A stretch of 60,558 nt of DNA from Ruminococcus sp. (GTDB lineage Bacteria > Bacillota > Clostridia > Oscillospirales > Ruminococcaceae): NCBI GenBank assembly GCA_022641595.1, contig JALCDN010000003.1:1-60558 (forward strand). Direction: 5' to 3'. Shown piece after piece: positions 25,768 to 33,516 of this stretch (the first letter of the stretch is position 1; every line of letters begins with the position of its first letter). The notes beneath the pieces were generated by a model, which searched no databases, was not told where the DNA came from, and worked only from the letters and a program-made list of their open reading frames with translations. The translations under genes were made by a program, and so were the position numbers.

Positions 25768-27141
25768 TCAGTTTACCTTAGGAAGGTCACTGAGTGATTT
25801 TTGAATTTCCTCATCAGTAGGAATGTAATCTGACATAGTACCGTTATTGAACTTTTCGTAAGCGAACATATCGAAATATCCGGTACCTGTAAGGCCAAAG
25901 AGGATAGTTTTTTCCTCACCTGTTTCCCTGCATTTGAGAGCTTCGTCGATAGCGACTCTTATAGCGTGGCTACTTTCAGGAGCAGGAAGGATTCCTTCAA
26001 CTCTCGCAAATTGTTCTGCAGCAGCAAAAACGGAAGTTTGTTCAACAGAAACTGCTTCCATAAGCTTCTGGTTGTAAAGTTCTGAAAGGATAGCACTCAT
26101 ACCGTGATATCTCAGACCGCCGGCGTGGTTAGGAGCAGGCATAAAGCCACTGCCGAGAGTATACATTTTCTGGAGAGGGCAAACCTTACCAGTGTCACAG
26201 AAGTCGTAAGCATATGTACCACGAGTAAAGCTTGGGCATGAAGCAGGTTCAACGGCGATGAAGCGATAGTCAGCCTCACCACGAAGCTTCTGACCCATAA
26301 ACGGAGAGATAAGACCGCCGAGGTTAGAACCGCCGCCTGCACAGCCGATAATGATATCAGGCTTTATGCCATACTTGTCCATAGCAGCTTTTGATTCGAG
26401 ACCGATAACGGACTGATGCAAGAGAACCTGAGAAAGAACAGAACCAAGAACATATCGGTAACCTTCCTGACAAGTAGCAGCTTCAACGGCTTCTGAGATA
26501 GCACAGCCGAGGCTTCCGTTAGTGCCTGGGAACTGTTCAAGAATTTTTCTGCCTACAGCAGTAGTGTCTGAAGGTGAAGGAGTGACTTTTGCACCGTAAG
26601 TTCTCATAACCTCACGTCTGAAAGGTTTCTGTTCATATGAAACCTTTACCATATATACCTGACAATCGAGGTCGAAATAAGAGCAAGCCATAGAAAGGGC
26701 AGTACCCCACTGACCAGCACCTGTTTCGGTTGTAACGCCTTTGAGACCTTGCTTTTTAGCGTAGTAAGCCTGAGCTATAGCGGAATTAAGTTTGTGGCTT
26801 CCGCTTGTATTGTTACCTTCAAATTTGTAGTAAATTTTAGCAGGAGTACCAAGCTTTTTTTCAAGGCAGTAAGCTCTTACGAGAGGTGATGGGCGGTACA
26901 TTTTATAAAAGTTAATGATTTCCTCAGGAATATCAATATAAGGAGTAGTGTCATCGAGTTCCTGTTTAGCGAGTTCAGTGCAGAATACGTGGCTGAGGTC
27001 ATCGACAGTAACAGGTTTGCCATTGGCAGGATTGAGAAGTGAAGCTGGTTTTTTCTTCATATCGGCACGGACATTGTACCATTGTTTAGGAAGTTCATTT
27101 TCCTCGAGGTAAATTTTGTAAGGGATTTTTTCATTGGACAT
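25768..27141 (-). CDS. trpB2: TrpB-like pyridoxal enzyme (TrpB2 family)
   Basis: A 457-residue PLP enzyme of the TrpB2 branch, longer than classical TrpB. The PLP lysine is K117 in SGSHKLNSA, and GCAGGGSNLGG forms the phosphate site. TrpB2 converts indole and serine to tryptophan. No trpA or other trp gene is near, which is usual for this branch, and it could serve indole salvage. AAAGGAG precedes the ATG by about 11 bases. A T-box with a UGG-compatible specifier controls the gene. Confidence 0.92.
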   Translation of the reverse strand: MSNEKIPYKIYLEENELPKQWYNVRADMKKKPASLLNPANGKPVTVDDLSHVFCTELAKQELDDTTPYIDIPEEIINFYKMYRPSPLVRAYCLEKKLGTPAKIYYKFEGNNTSGSHKLNSAIAQAYYAKKQGLKGVTTETGAGQWGTALSMACSYFDLDCQVYMVKVSYEQKPFRREVMRTYGAKVTPSPSDTTAVGRKILEQFPGTNGSLGCAISEAVEAATCQEGYRYVLGSVLSQVLLHQSVIGLESKAAMDKYGIKPDIIIGCAGGGSNLGGLISPFMGQKLRGEADYRFIAVEPASCPSFTRGTYAYDFCDTGKVCPLQKMYTLGSGFMPAPNHAGGLRYHGMSAILSELYNQKLMEAVSVEQTSVFAAAEQFARVEGILPAPESSHAIRVAIDEALKCRETGEEKTILFGLTGTGYFDMFAYEKFNNGTMSDYIPTDEEIQKSLSDLPKVN

Positions 27142-27180
27142 AATAAGAGACTCCTTTCAGGTATAAAAATTATTTTCAAA

Positions 27181-27226
27181 AATAAAAAGCTCTTGTCACG
27201 GCAAATAAAAATGCCGGGACAAGAGC
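27181..27226 (-). terminator. T-box terminator
   Basis: On the minus strand a long stem starting GCTCTTGTC is followed by TTTTTATT. It competes with the antiterminator made from the T-box sequence just upstream. Confidence 0.85.
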
Positions 27227-27456
27227 GAAAACTCTTGCGGTGCCACCCTGCTTAACGTAAAAATACGTTCACTTGATGTGTAAAGGAAAAAATACACTGA
27301 TTCTTATAACGCTGAATCGTTGCGGCGCACCTAATATGCAAAAGCAATTCGGATAGCCCTCAAAAGCCCATTCAATGGCGAAATCGATACTGTCTTGCAC
27401 CAAGCGGCAGTTCTCTGAAAAAGATGACGACATTTACTTACACTTTCTCAATGGTT
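27227..27456 (-). promoter_or_regulatory. T-box riboswitch, probably tryptophan-specific
   Basis: On the minus strand AGGGTGGCACCGC (27237-27249) is the conserved T-box that pairs with the acceptor end of uncharged tRNA. Stem I carries AGAGAACTGCCGCTTGGTGC. In the specifier region TTGAATGGGCTTTTGAG, the triplet TGG (27368-27370) sits where the specifier codon is expected, which fits tRNA-Trp and the TrpB2 gene downstream. Low tryptophan would therefore raise expression. Confidence 0.88.
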
Positions 27457-27462
27457 TATAAA

Positions 27463-27491
27463 ATTATACCATACAATTAAACGTTTGTCAA
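27463..27491 (-). promoter_or_regulatory. Promoter of the T-box/trpB2 unit
   Basis: TTGACA (27486-27491) and TATAAT (27463-27468), read on the minus strand, are perfect consensus hexamers with a 17-base spacer. Confidence 0.85.
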
Positions 27492-27559
27492 TATCGAACT
27501 AAAAATTTTGTACATTATTTCGTTTGTTTTATGTAAATTCTTGTAGTATGCTTAAAAAA

Positions 27560-28372
27560 TCATAAGTTTTGGATATTGCATTCACAGTTTGTGATAGCAC
27601 CTGTTGGGCAGGCATCAAAGCAGGCACCACAGCTTGTGCATTTTGAGTAATCTATAACTGCATGGAAATCAATGATGTGGATAGCGTCATTAAGGCATTT
27701 TTTCTCGCAGATTTTGCAGCCTATGCAGCCGACAGAGCAGTTTTGTTTTGTAATTTTACCGTTATCCTTTGATGAGCAGGCGACATCAATGTGACAGGTG
27801 ACAGGCCTTAGTGTAATCAGGCTGTTAGGGCAGACATTAACGCATTTTCCGCAGGCAATGCAGTTATATTTGTTAATTTCAGCGATACCGTTGCAGATGC
27901 TAATGCAGTTTGTGTCGCAGACAGAAACGCAGTCGCCAAGACCTATGCAGCCGAATGTACAAAGACCGTTTCCGCCATAGAATCTTTTGGCGGCAGAGCA
28001 GGAAGAGATACCTATGAAATCAAATTTCTTTGTAGTGACTCTGCAGTTTCCGCCGCAGTGCAGAACGGCAGCCTGAGCAGTAAAAGCGTCCGCTTTTGTA
28101 CCCATTATAGCTGCAATTTTTTCCGATGTTGAAGCACCGCCAGGTCTGCAAAGGTTTGAAGCCGCACCGCTTGATACGATAGCATCTGCATAGTCAGAGC
28201 AGCCGGCAAATCCGCAGGCACCGCAGTTTGCCTGAGGCAGGACATCACTTATAAGTTCGATTCTCTGGTCTGTCTTGACTTCAAAGAGTTTTGAAGCAAC
28301 CGTCAGAAGAATACCTGCAATGATGCCGATAATTGCAAAAATAACAACAGGAAGAATAAAAGTATTAAACAT
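27560..28372 (-). CDS. rnfB: Rnf complex subunit B, iron-sulfur protein
   Basis: A 270-residue subunit with an N-terminal membrane helix (about 5-27), then the ANCGACGFAGC cluster motif (C50, C53, C58) and several ferredoxin-type motifs such as CIACGKCVNVCP and CTSCGACFDACP. RnfB takes electrons from ferredoxin in the ferredoxin:NAD+ oxidoreductase that exports sodium or protons. AGGAGG precedes the ATG. It is the last gene of the rnfCDGEAB unit. Confidence 0.95.
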   Translation of the reverse strand: MFNTFILPVVIFAIIGIIAGILLTVASKLFEVKTDQRIELISDVLPQANCGACGFAGCSDYADAIVSSGAASNLCRPGGASTSEKIAAIMGTKADAFTAQAAVLHCGGNCRVTTKKFDFIGISSCSAAKRFYGGNGLCTFGCIGLGDCVSVCDTNCISICNGIAEINKYNCIACGKCVNVCPNSLITLRPVTCHIDVACSSKDNGKITKQNCSVGCIGCKICEKKCLNDAIHIIDFHAVIDYSKCTSCGACFDACPTGAITNCECNIQNL

Positions 28373-28382
28373 AGTCGTCCTC

Positions 28383-28961
28383 CTAACTCATAAGCCCGGA
28401 GAAAGCCATAAAGCTTACCGATACAATTGAGGCGGCAATGAGAGTACTCGGAACGCCCTTGAAGGTTGCAGGAATATCAGCGGTTTCGAGTCTTGAGCGG
28501 ACTCCGGAAAAGAGTATAAGTGCGAGAGTGAAAGCCATTCCGACGAAAACCGAGTTAAGGATTGCATAACCGAAGCTGAAACCGTTGTCGATATTTTGAA
28601 GTGTAACGCCAAGTACAGCACAATTGGTTGTAATAAGCGGAAGATAGACTCCAAGAGCTTTATAAAGAGGCGGCATAACTTTTTTCAGGATAATTTCTAC
28701 GAGCTGAACGAAAAGTGCAATGATGAGTATAAAAGCGACTGTTCGCAGGTATGTAAGGTTATTTGGTTCAAGAATCAGTGCATATACAGGGTAAGTAACG
28801 AGTGTTGCGCAAGCCATTACAAAGATGACTGCAGCACCCATTCCGAGACTTGAAGAAAGCTTTTTTGAGACTCCGAGAAACGGACATATTCCCATAAATT
28901 TTGAAAGTACAATGTTGTCGGTGAGTATAGCAGTTATCATAAGAGTAAAAACAGTTTTCAT
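28383..28961 (-). CDS. rnfA: Rnf complex subunit A
   Basis: A 192-residue membrane protein with about six helices and the conserved GICPFLGVSKKL loop. RnfA and RnfE are related and face opposite ways in the membrane, together holding an iron-sulfur cluster. The chosen start is ATG (MKTVFTLM). GTG at 28976 is possible, but it is only one base from AAAGGAG. The gene begins two bases after rnfE ends, and its ribosome site is inside rnfE. Confidence 0.93.
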   Translation of the reverse strand: MKTVFTLMITAILTDNIVLSKFMGICPFLGVSKKLSSSLGMGAAVIFVMACATLVTYPVYALILEPNNLTYLRTVAFILIIALFVQLVEIILKKVMPPLYKALGVYLPLITTNCAVLGVTLQNIDNGFSFGYAILNSVFVGMAFTLALILFSGVRSRLETADIPATFKGVPSTLIAASIVSVSFMAFSGLMS

Positions 28962-28963
28962 AA

Positions 28964-29623
28964 TTATTTTTCGCACTCTCCTTTACCGGCACATATTGAG
29001 GCATTGGGACATCCTGAGCAGCCAATTTTTTCTGGTGGTTTTTGTCCCTTGAGCTTGTTGACAGCGGCGATAATGCAGCCGAGTACGAAAAATCCTCCTG
29101 CCGGCATTATGAAGATGGTCATAGGCTGGATTTCTTCTGAAAGAGTAATGCCCATCCACTTACCTGCACCAAGGATTTCACGGAAAGAACCCATGGTGAA
29201 AAGTGAGAGAGTGAAGCCAAGGCCCATACCGAGTCCGTCGAGAACTGATGGGAGTACTTTATTTTTTGAAGCAAACATTTCTGCACGTCCGAGAATAATG
29301 CAGTTTACGGTAATAAGTGAAAGAAATGTGCCAAGAGCGTCGTAAAGACCCGGCAGATAGCCGTGCAGAAGAAATTCAACAAGCGTTACAAAGCCTGCTA
29401 TTATGACGATGTAGCATGGAAGCTTTACGGCTTTGGGTATAACATTTTTCAGCAGTGAAATCATAAGATTTGAGCAGATAAGGACAAAAGTTGTAGCCAG
29501 ACCCATGCCGAGTCCGTTTGAAGCCTGAGTTGTTATTGCCAGTGTTGGACACATTCCGAGAAGTCCTACAAGAGTAGGGTTTTCCTTAATAAGACCTTTT
29601 GAAAATTCCTTGAAATTACTCAT
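28964..29623 (-). CDS. rnfE: Rnf complex subunit E
   Basis: A 219-residue membrane protein with about six helices and LLGMCPTLAIT in place of the RnfA loop. The C-terminal tail (GCSGCPNASICAGKGECEK) has four cysteines, which is unusual in short RnfE proteins and could bind metal. It overlaps rnfG by eight bases. Confidence 0.93.
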   Translation of the reverse strand: MSNFKEFSKGLIKENPTLVGLLGMCPTLAITTQASNGLGMGLATTFVLICSNLMISLLKNVIPKAVKLPCYIVIIAGFVTLVEFLLHGYLPGLYDALGTFLSLITVNCIILGRAEMFASKNKVLPSVLDGLGMGLGFTLSLFTMGSFREILGAGKWMGITLSEEIQPMTIFIMPAGGFFVLGCIIAAVNKLKGQKPPEKIGCSGCPNASICAGKGECEK

Positions 29624-30134
29624 TGAAAATCGCCTCCTTGTTGTTATTGTAGGTGTTCAGAGCGATTTTCACAGCGCTTTGCATACCTCTTGAAGAATAT
29701 GACGCACCGGTTATAATAGTATCGTCAGTAAATTCAGGCTTTGAGAGTCCGATGTATTTGTTTATGTATGAAGCGTCCTGAATTTTAGTTCCGAGACCTG
29801 TAGTTTCTTTTATTGAAACAATGCTGATACCGCATACGCTTCCGGAACTGTCAATGCCTATAAGAGCCTGAATACCGTCTTTTTTGTAGCCGTCAACTGT
29901 AATGTCAAAAATAGCTCTGCCCTTGTTATCTGTTATGACCTGTGAGACATTTTTGAAAGATTTTTTGCTGATTTTGTAATCAGCACTGCCGAAAACATCT
30001 TCAAGGCTGCTTGAAAGCTTATTTTTCTGAGCCTGTTCAATTTTCGGAGCTGTAAGGTCTGAGGCAAATGCGAGAACTCCGCTTACGATTATACATATAA
30101 TAGTAAGAACCAAAGGTGGCATAATTTTTTTCAT
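29616..30134 (-). CDS. rnfG: Rnf complex subunit G, flavoprotein
   Basis: A 172-residue subunit with one N-terminal helix and an FMN-binding domain. The flavin attachment site reads TGASYSS, with serine where the family usually has threonine (TGAT). ATG at 30134 has GGAG ten bases upstream; an ATG nine bases earlier is too close to the site. The protein is expected to receive covalent FMN from ApbE, encoded 3.4 kb upstream. Confidence 0.92.
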   Translation of the reverse strand: MKKIMPPLVLTIICIIVSGVLAFASDLTAPKIEQAQKNKLSSSLEDVFGSADYKISKKSFKNVSQVITDNKGRAIFDITVDGYKKDGIQALIGIDSSGSVCGISIVSIKETTGLGTKIQDASYINKYIGLSKPEFTDDTIITGASYSSRGMQSAVKIALNTYNNNKEAIFNE

Positions 30135-30135
30135 A

Positions 30136-31143
30136 TCATACATTCTCCTTTACAGGCTCAGATGCACCCAAAGGTTTTGTCATGGTAAATCTGTCGATAT
30201 AAGGGGTAAGAATATTCATAAGAAGGATAGAGAATGAAACGCCCTCGGGGTAACTTCCGAACTGTCTGATTACAAATGTAATGATACCGCAGCCAAGTCC
30301 GAAAATGAGTTTTCCTTTTGATGTTATCGGAGTTGTTACATAGTCCGTCGCCATAAAAAATGCTCCGAGAAGAAGACCTCCCGACAGCACCTGATAAATC
30401 GGATCATTGCCTGCGATAAGCTCTAAAGCGGCAAGTGAACCTATAAAAGCAAGTGGAGTTACCGGCGAAATTACTTTCATTGCAATAAGGAAAATTCCGC
30501 CGATAATCAGAGCCAATGCACATACTTCACCGATACAGCCGCCTGTGTTGCCTAAAAGCAGGTCGGTGTATGACGCATTTCCTGTTACGAGTGGAGTAGC
30601 ACCAGTTGTTACAGAGCCGCCGTGCAGTAGTGATGTAGCACCTGTTTCTACAGAACCACTTTGCAATAGAGAAGTTGCACCTGTTGTTACGGTGCCGTCA
30701 GCACCTTTCATAAAGCGAGTTATACTCCATGTGGTCATATCTGAGGTGAAAGAGAGCATAAGTACGATTCTTGCGAGAATTGCTGGGTTTGCAAAATTCT
30801 GACCAAGACCGCCGAAAAGTTGTTTTGCGATAACAACGGCGATAAAGCAACCAATTATTGCCTGCCATAAAGGGAGCGTAGATGGAAGATTCATAGCAAG
30901 AAGAAGTCCAGTAACAGCGGCACTCAGGTCTGAAATTGTCTGACGTCTTTTCATAATGATGCGGCATATTCCTTCAAAAGCAACTGACGCAACAACGCAT
31001 ACAAGAGTCAACAGGAGTGCACGAAGTCCAAACATAACTATACCGACTGTCAGTGATGGCAGCAGTGCAATGATTACAAGCAGCATAATTTTTCTTGTAG
31101 AGATGCTGTCTGTGATGTGTGGTGATGCAGAAATTTTAAGCAT
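30136..31143 (-). CDS. rnfD: Rnf complex subunit D with three flavin-site-like repeats
   Basis: A 335-residue membrane flavoprotein. RnfD normally carries FMN on the threonine of one SGATPL or TGATPL motif. Here the site lies in three tandem 13-residue units at about 149-183: TGATSLLQSGSVE, TGATSLLHGGSVT and TGATPLVTG. Only the last keeps the canonical TPL. The start at 31143 has AAAGGAG upstream; a longer frame to 31248 overlaps rnfC. The other regions match RnfD over the full length. Confidence 0.93.
   Translation of the reverse strand: MLKISASPHITDSISTRKIMLLVIIALLPSLTVGIVMFGLRALLLTLVCVVASVAFEGICRIIMKRRQTISDLSAAVTGLLLAMNLPSTLPLWQAIIGCFIAVVIAKQLFGGLGQNFANPAILARIVLMLSFTSDMTTWSITRFMKGADGTVTTGATSLLQSGSVETGATSLLHGGSVTTGATPLVTGNASYTDLLLGNTGGCIGEVCALALIIGGIFLIAMKVISPVTPLAFIGSLAALELIAGNDPIYQVLSGGLLLGAFFMATDYVTTPITSKGKLIFGLGCGIITFVIRQFGSYPEGVSFSILLMNILTPYIDRFTMTKPLGASEPVKENV
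30596..30697 (-). repeat. Tandem 39-bp repeat inside rnfD (2.6 units)
   Basis: Units at 30596-30634, 30635-30673 and a partial unit at 30674-30697 share a GTAGCACC or GTTGCACC start on the plus strand. The unit length is a multiple of three, so the frame is kept and the flavin motif is multiplied. The units differ at several positions, so the duplication is not very recent. Confidence 0.85.
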
Positions 31144-31156
31144 AAAAACACTCCTT

Positions 31157-32440
31157 TTACTTTGCAGTTCGTGGCAGAATGGCTTTTGCAAGCTGATTTG
31201 TTTCCGCAAGTTTGCGCTTTGACGGACAAACGTAAGTGCAGCAGCCACAGTTTATGCAAAGGTTGACCTTTAACTTCTGAAGTGACGAAATATCACGTCT
31301 TATGTAAGCTTTTTCGATTTCGGTAGGCATCAGGTTAATCGGACAAGCTCTTACGCATCTGCCGCATCTTATGCAGGCGGACTCACGGTTTTCGGTAATT
31401 TTTTCCATAGCCAGAACAGCACCGTTAGCCTTGCATACAGGCTGATTTATGTCAAATACTGTCATACCCATCATAGGACCGCCCATAATAAGCTTTTTGA
31501 TTTTTGATATATTGCACTGCGCATTTTCAAGAACGTATGAAACCGAAGTTCCGATTGGAACCAGATAGTTACCGCTTTTGCCTACGGTATCGCCGTCGAC
31601 AGTCAGAACACGCTCAACAAGAGGCATTCCGGTTTTGAAGAATCTTGCAAGAAGGATTGCTGTTGAGACGTTTACAACAATAACTCCGACATCTGATGGA
31701 AGCTTGCCCTCATCTACAATACGTCCTGTGCAGTTGTAAATCATTATTTTTTCGCCGCCCTGAGGGTAAAGTGATGGCAGAACTTTTACCTCAGTATTTT
31801 TAATATTGGCGGTTTTCTTGGTGAGAAGCTCGGCTGAAGCAGTTTTGTTGTCCTCAATACCGATGATAACGTGAGGAATATCAAGCATATGTGAGATAAG
31901 TTCAATACCGTATGCAAGCTCGTCGGGGTATTCAAGCATCATTCTGTCGTCCGATGTAAGATAAGGTTCGCATTCGGCGGCATTTATAATAAGCGTATCA
32001 ATTTTTGCGTCGGTAGACAGCTTTACATGAGTTGGAAAGCCTGCGCCTCCAAGACCAACCATACCGCTTTCCCGAACTGCTTTTATGAACGAAGCTTTGT
32101 CGGATATGACAGGAGACTTTACACTTTCACAGAGAGTCTGCTTGCCATCGCATTGTATTTCTATAGCCTTGCACATATTGCCTGATGGCAGTTGATAATC
32201 TGAAATTGCAGTAACTGTTCCTGAAACTCCCGAATGAACCGGAACGGAGAAGAACGCCTGATTATCACCGATTTTCTGACCTACACAAACAAAGTCACCT
32301 ACATTCACAATAGGTTCGCAAGCTGCTCCCATATTCATAGACATAGGAATCCTTACCGACTCTGGAATACCTAGTCGGACTATAGGGCAGTTTTCAGTAT
32401 TTTTGTTATGCCCAAGCCGTATACAGTTAAGTTTTTTCAT
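31157..32440 (-). CDS. rnfC: Rnf complex subunit C
   Basis: A 427-residue soluble subunit that binds NADH and FMN. It carries GLGGAGFPTHVKL, typical of the NuoF-like domain, and two ferredoxin motifs, CIRCGRCVRACP and CINCGCCTYVCP, near the C-terminus. The ATG has GGAGG five bases upstream. It is the first gene of the rnf unit. The leader holds an internally deleted copy of the dispersed element. Confidence 0.95.
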   Translation of the reverse strand: MKKLNCIRLGHNKNTENCPIVRLGIPESVRIPMSMNMGAACEPIVNVGDFVCVGQKIGDNQAFFSVPVHSGVSGTVTAISDYQLPSGNMCKAIEIQCDGKQTLCESVKSPVISDKASFIKAVRESGMVGLGGAGFPTHVKLSTDAKIDTLIINAAECEPYLTSDDRMMLEYPDELAYGIELISHMLDIPHVIIGIEDNKTASAELLTKKTANIKNTEVKVLPSLYPQGGEKIMIYNCTGRIVDEGKLPSDVGVIVVNVSTAILLARFFKTGMPLVERVLTVDGDTVGKSGNYLVPIGTSVSYVLENAQCNISKIKKLIMGGPMMGMTVFDINQPVCKANGAVLAMEKITENRESACIRCGRCVRACPINLMPTEIEKAYIRRDISSLQKLKVNLCINCGCCTYVCPSKRKLAETNQLAKAILPRTAK

Positions 32441-32501
32441 TATGACCTCCAAATAAATATATTTTTATTATGTCAGTAAGAAATTCGATAGAGGTGCTAT
32501 T

Positions 32502-32639
32502 ATGAATTTCTATAACCGTGATGAAGAATCGATTGTCTGTTTGTGGAGTTTAGAAGAAGTTCTTATTATAGGTTACCTAAAAAATTCTTTTGATAAAAAA
32601 CAGCTATGTACGGCATCTGCTTTTCATTTAATCAAATGA
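32502..32639 (+). pseudogene. Possible relic of an ATPase gene, 5' end only
   Basis: A 45-codon frame on the strand opposite to rnf, with GAGGTG seven bases before the ATG. It begins MNFYNRDEES, similar to the N-terminus of clostridial DUF234-type ATPases (MKFYDREKE-like). After about 22 residues the reading runs into the dispersed element, which provides the rest and the stop. It is read as a gene start left behind by an insertion or deletion. The similarity is short, so chance cannot be excluded. Confidence 0.35.
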
Positions 32640-32655
32640 GTTTTTAAAGGCACCC
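32571..32655. mobile_element. Dispersed element, internally deleted copy C
   Basis: An 85-base copy. The left part (GGTTACCTAAAAAATTC then CAGCTATGTACGGCATCTGC) and the right end (TTTAATCAAATGAGTTTTTAAAGGCACCC) match the full copies, while about 70 bases of the core are missing. It lies between rnfC and the Gx gene and overlaps the 3' end of the latter. Confidence 0.75.
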
Positions 32656-33133
32656 TACAGCTTTTGAGTATGAGTGAGAGAAGAAATCCTGTCAGAGAGC
32701 CTGTAAGACAGCCGGCAATAATCAGTATAGGACTGTATGTGGCGGCGGACGACAGTGAACCCATTATAAGCCCTGCTGCAATAATCTGACCGATATTATG
32801 TGTGACTGCTCCACAAACGCTGATCATTACAGTTGAGGATTTTGTGAAGCGGAAAAGCATAAGCATAACAGCGAGTGAAAGAATTCCGCCAGAAGCCGAC
32901 ATTATCGAAGCGGTAAAACCTCTTGTAAGAAGGACGAATGCAGATTTAAGGACGGTAATTGTGGCTGCTGACGGGAAATCTATTTTCATGAAAGCAAACA
33001 TAACCACAATTCCCGCAAGTCCCGGTTTAGCACCAAGTGGAAGCGGTAAAGGTACAATGCTTTCGATATATGAAAGTGTGCAGGCGAGTGCAAGAAGAAT
33101 ACCCGAAAGTGCAATACGGTATGTTTTTTTCAC
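32624..33133 (-). CDS. Gx transporter family membrane protein
   Basis: A 169-residue protein with about five helices, similar to the family annotated as heptaprenyl diphosphate synthase component I or Gx transporter, which often lies beside rnf and apbE genes. The name is historical and no function is proven. Start is GTG with AAGGAG seven bases upstream. The last ten residues (RVPLKTHLIK) and the stop are encoded by the dispersed element, so the original C-terminus seems to have been replaced. Confidence 0.78.
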   Translation of the reverse strand: MKKTYRIALSGILLALACTLSYIESIVPLPLPLGAKPGLAGIVVMFAFMKIDFPSAATITVLKSAFVLLTRGFTASIMSASGGILSLAVMLMLFRFTKSSTVMISVCGAVTHNIGQIIAAGLIMGSLSSAATYSPILIIAGCLTGSLTGFLLSLILKSCRVPLKTHLIK

Positions 33134-33144
33134 ATTATAGCTCC

Positions 33145-33513
33145 TTACCCGACGATGACATCTGTATTTTCCGTTGAATCTGAAATTGTAACGGATACTT
33201 TTTTCGGAAGGCATATTATGGATTCGCCGCACTTGTTAATTTTTCCTGTTTTCATGCAGATTTTATCTGTGCAGTCAGAGCTGTCGACATATATACAGCC
33301 GTTATGCACTGTAAAAAATATATTGTCAGCACCTTTTACGCTGAAATGCTCTGATTCTTTTGAAAGAGGAATAACAGCAGCAGTTTTTCCGTTGATGCTG
33401 ATGATTGCTGATTTACCGTTATTACCGTTTCTTAGGAAAATAATGAGCAGACACAGCAGAATTACGATAATAATTATCAGTGCTTCAGAAAGCTTTAGAA
33501 ATCTTGTATTCAT
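33145..33513 (-). CDS. NusG domain II-containing protein
   Basis: A 122-residue protein with an N-terminal membrane helix (about 11-28) and a small beta domain with CTDKICMKTGKINKCGESI and CLPKKV, typical of the NusG_II family found beside rnf/apbE clusters. The conserved cysteines may bind metal or form disulfides outside the membrane. It lies 3 bases after apbE and 11 bases before the Gx gene start, so these three genes form an operon. Confidence 0.8.
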   Translation of the reverse strand: MNTRFLKLSEALIIIIVILLCLLIIFLRNGNNGKSAIISINGKTAAVIPLSKESEHFSVKGADNIFFTVHNGCIYVDSSDCTDKICMKTGKINKCGESIICLPKKVSVTISDSTENTDVIVG

Positions 33514-33516
33514 AAA

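Noticed and set aside
30596..30697. CRISPR-like direct repeats
   Set aside because: The 39-bp units are directly joined without spacers, are in frame within rnfD and encode the flavin motif.
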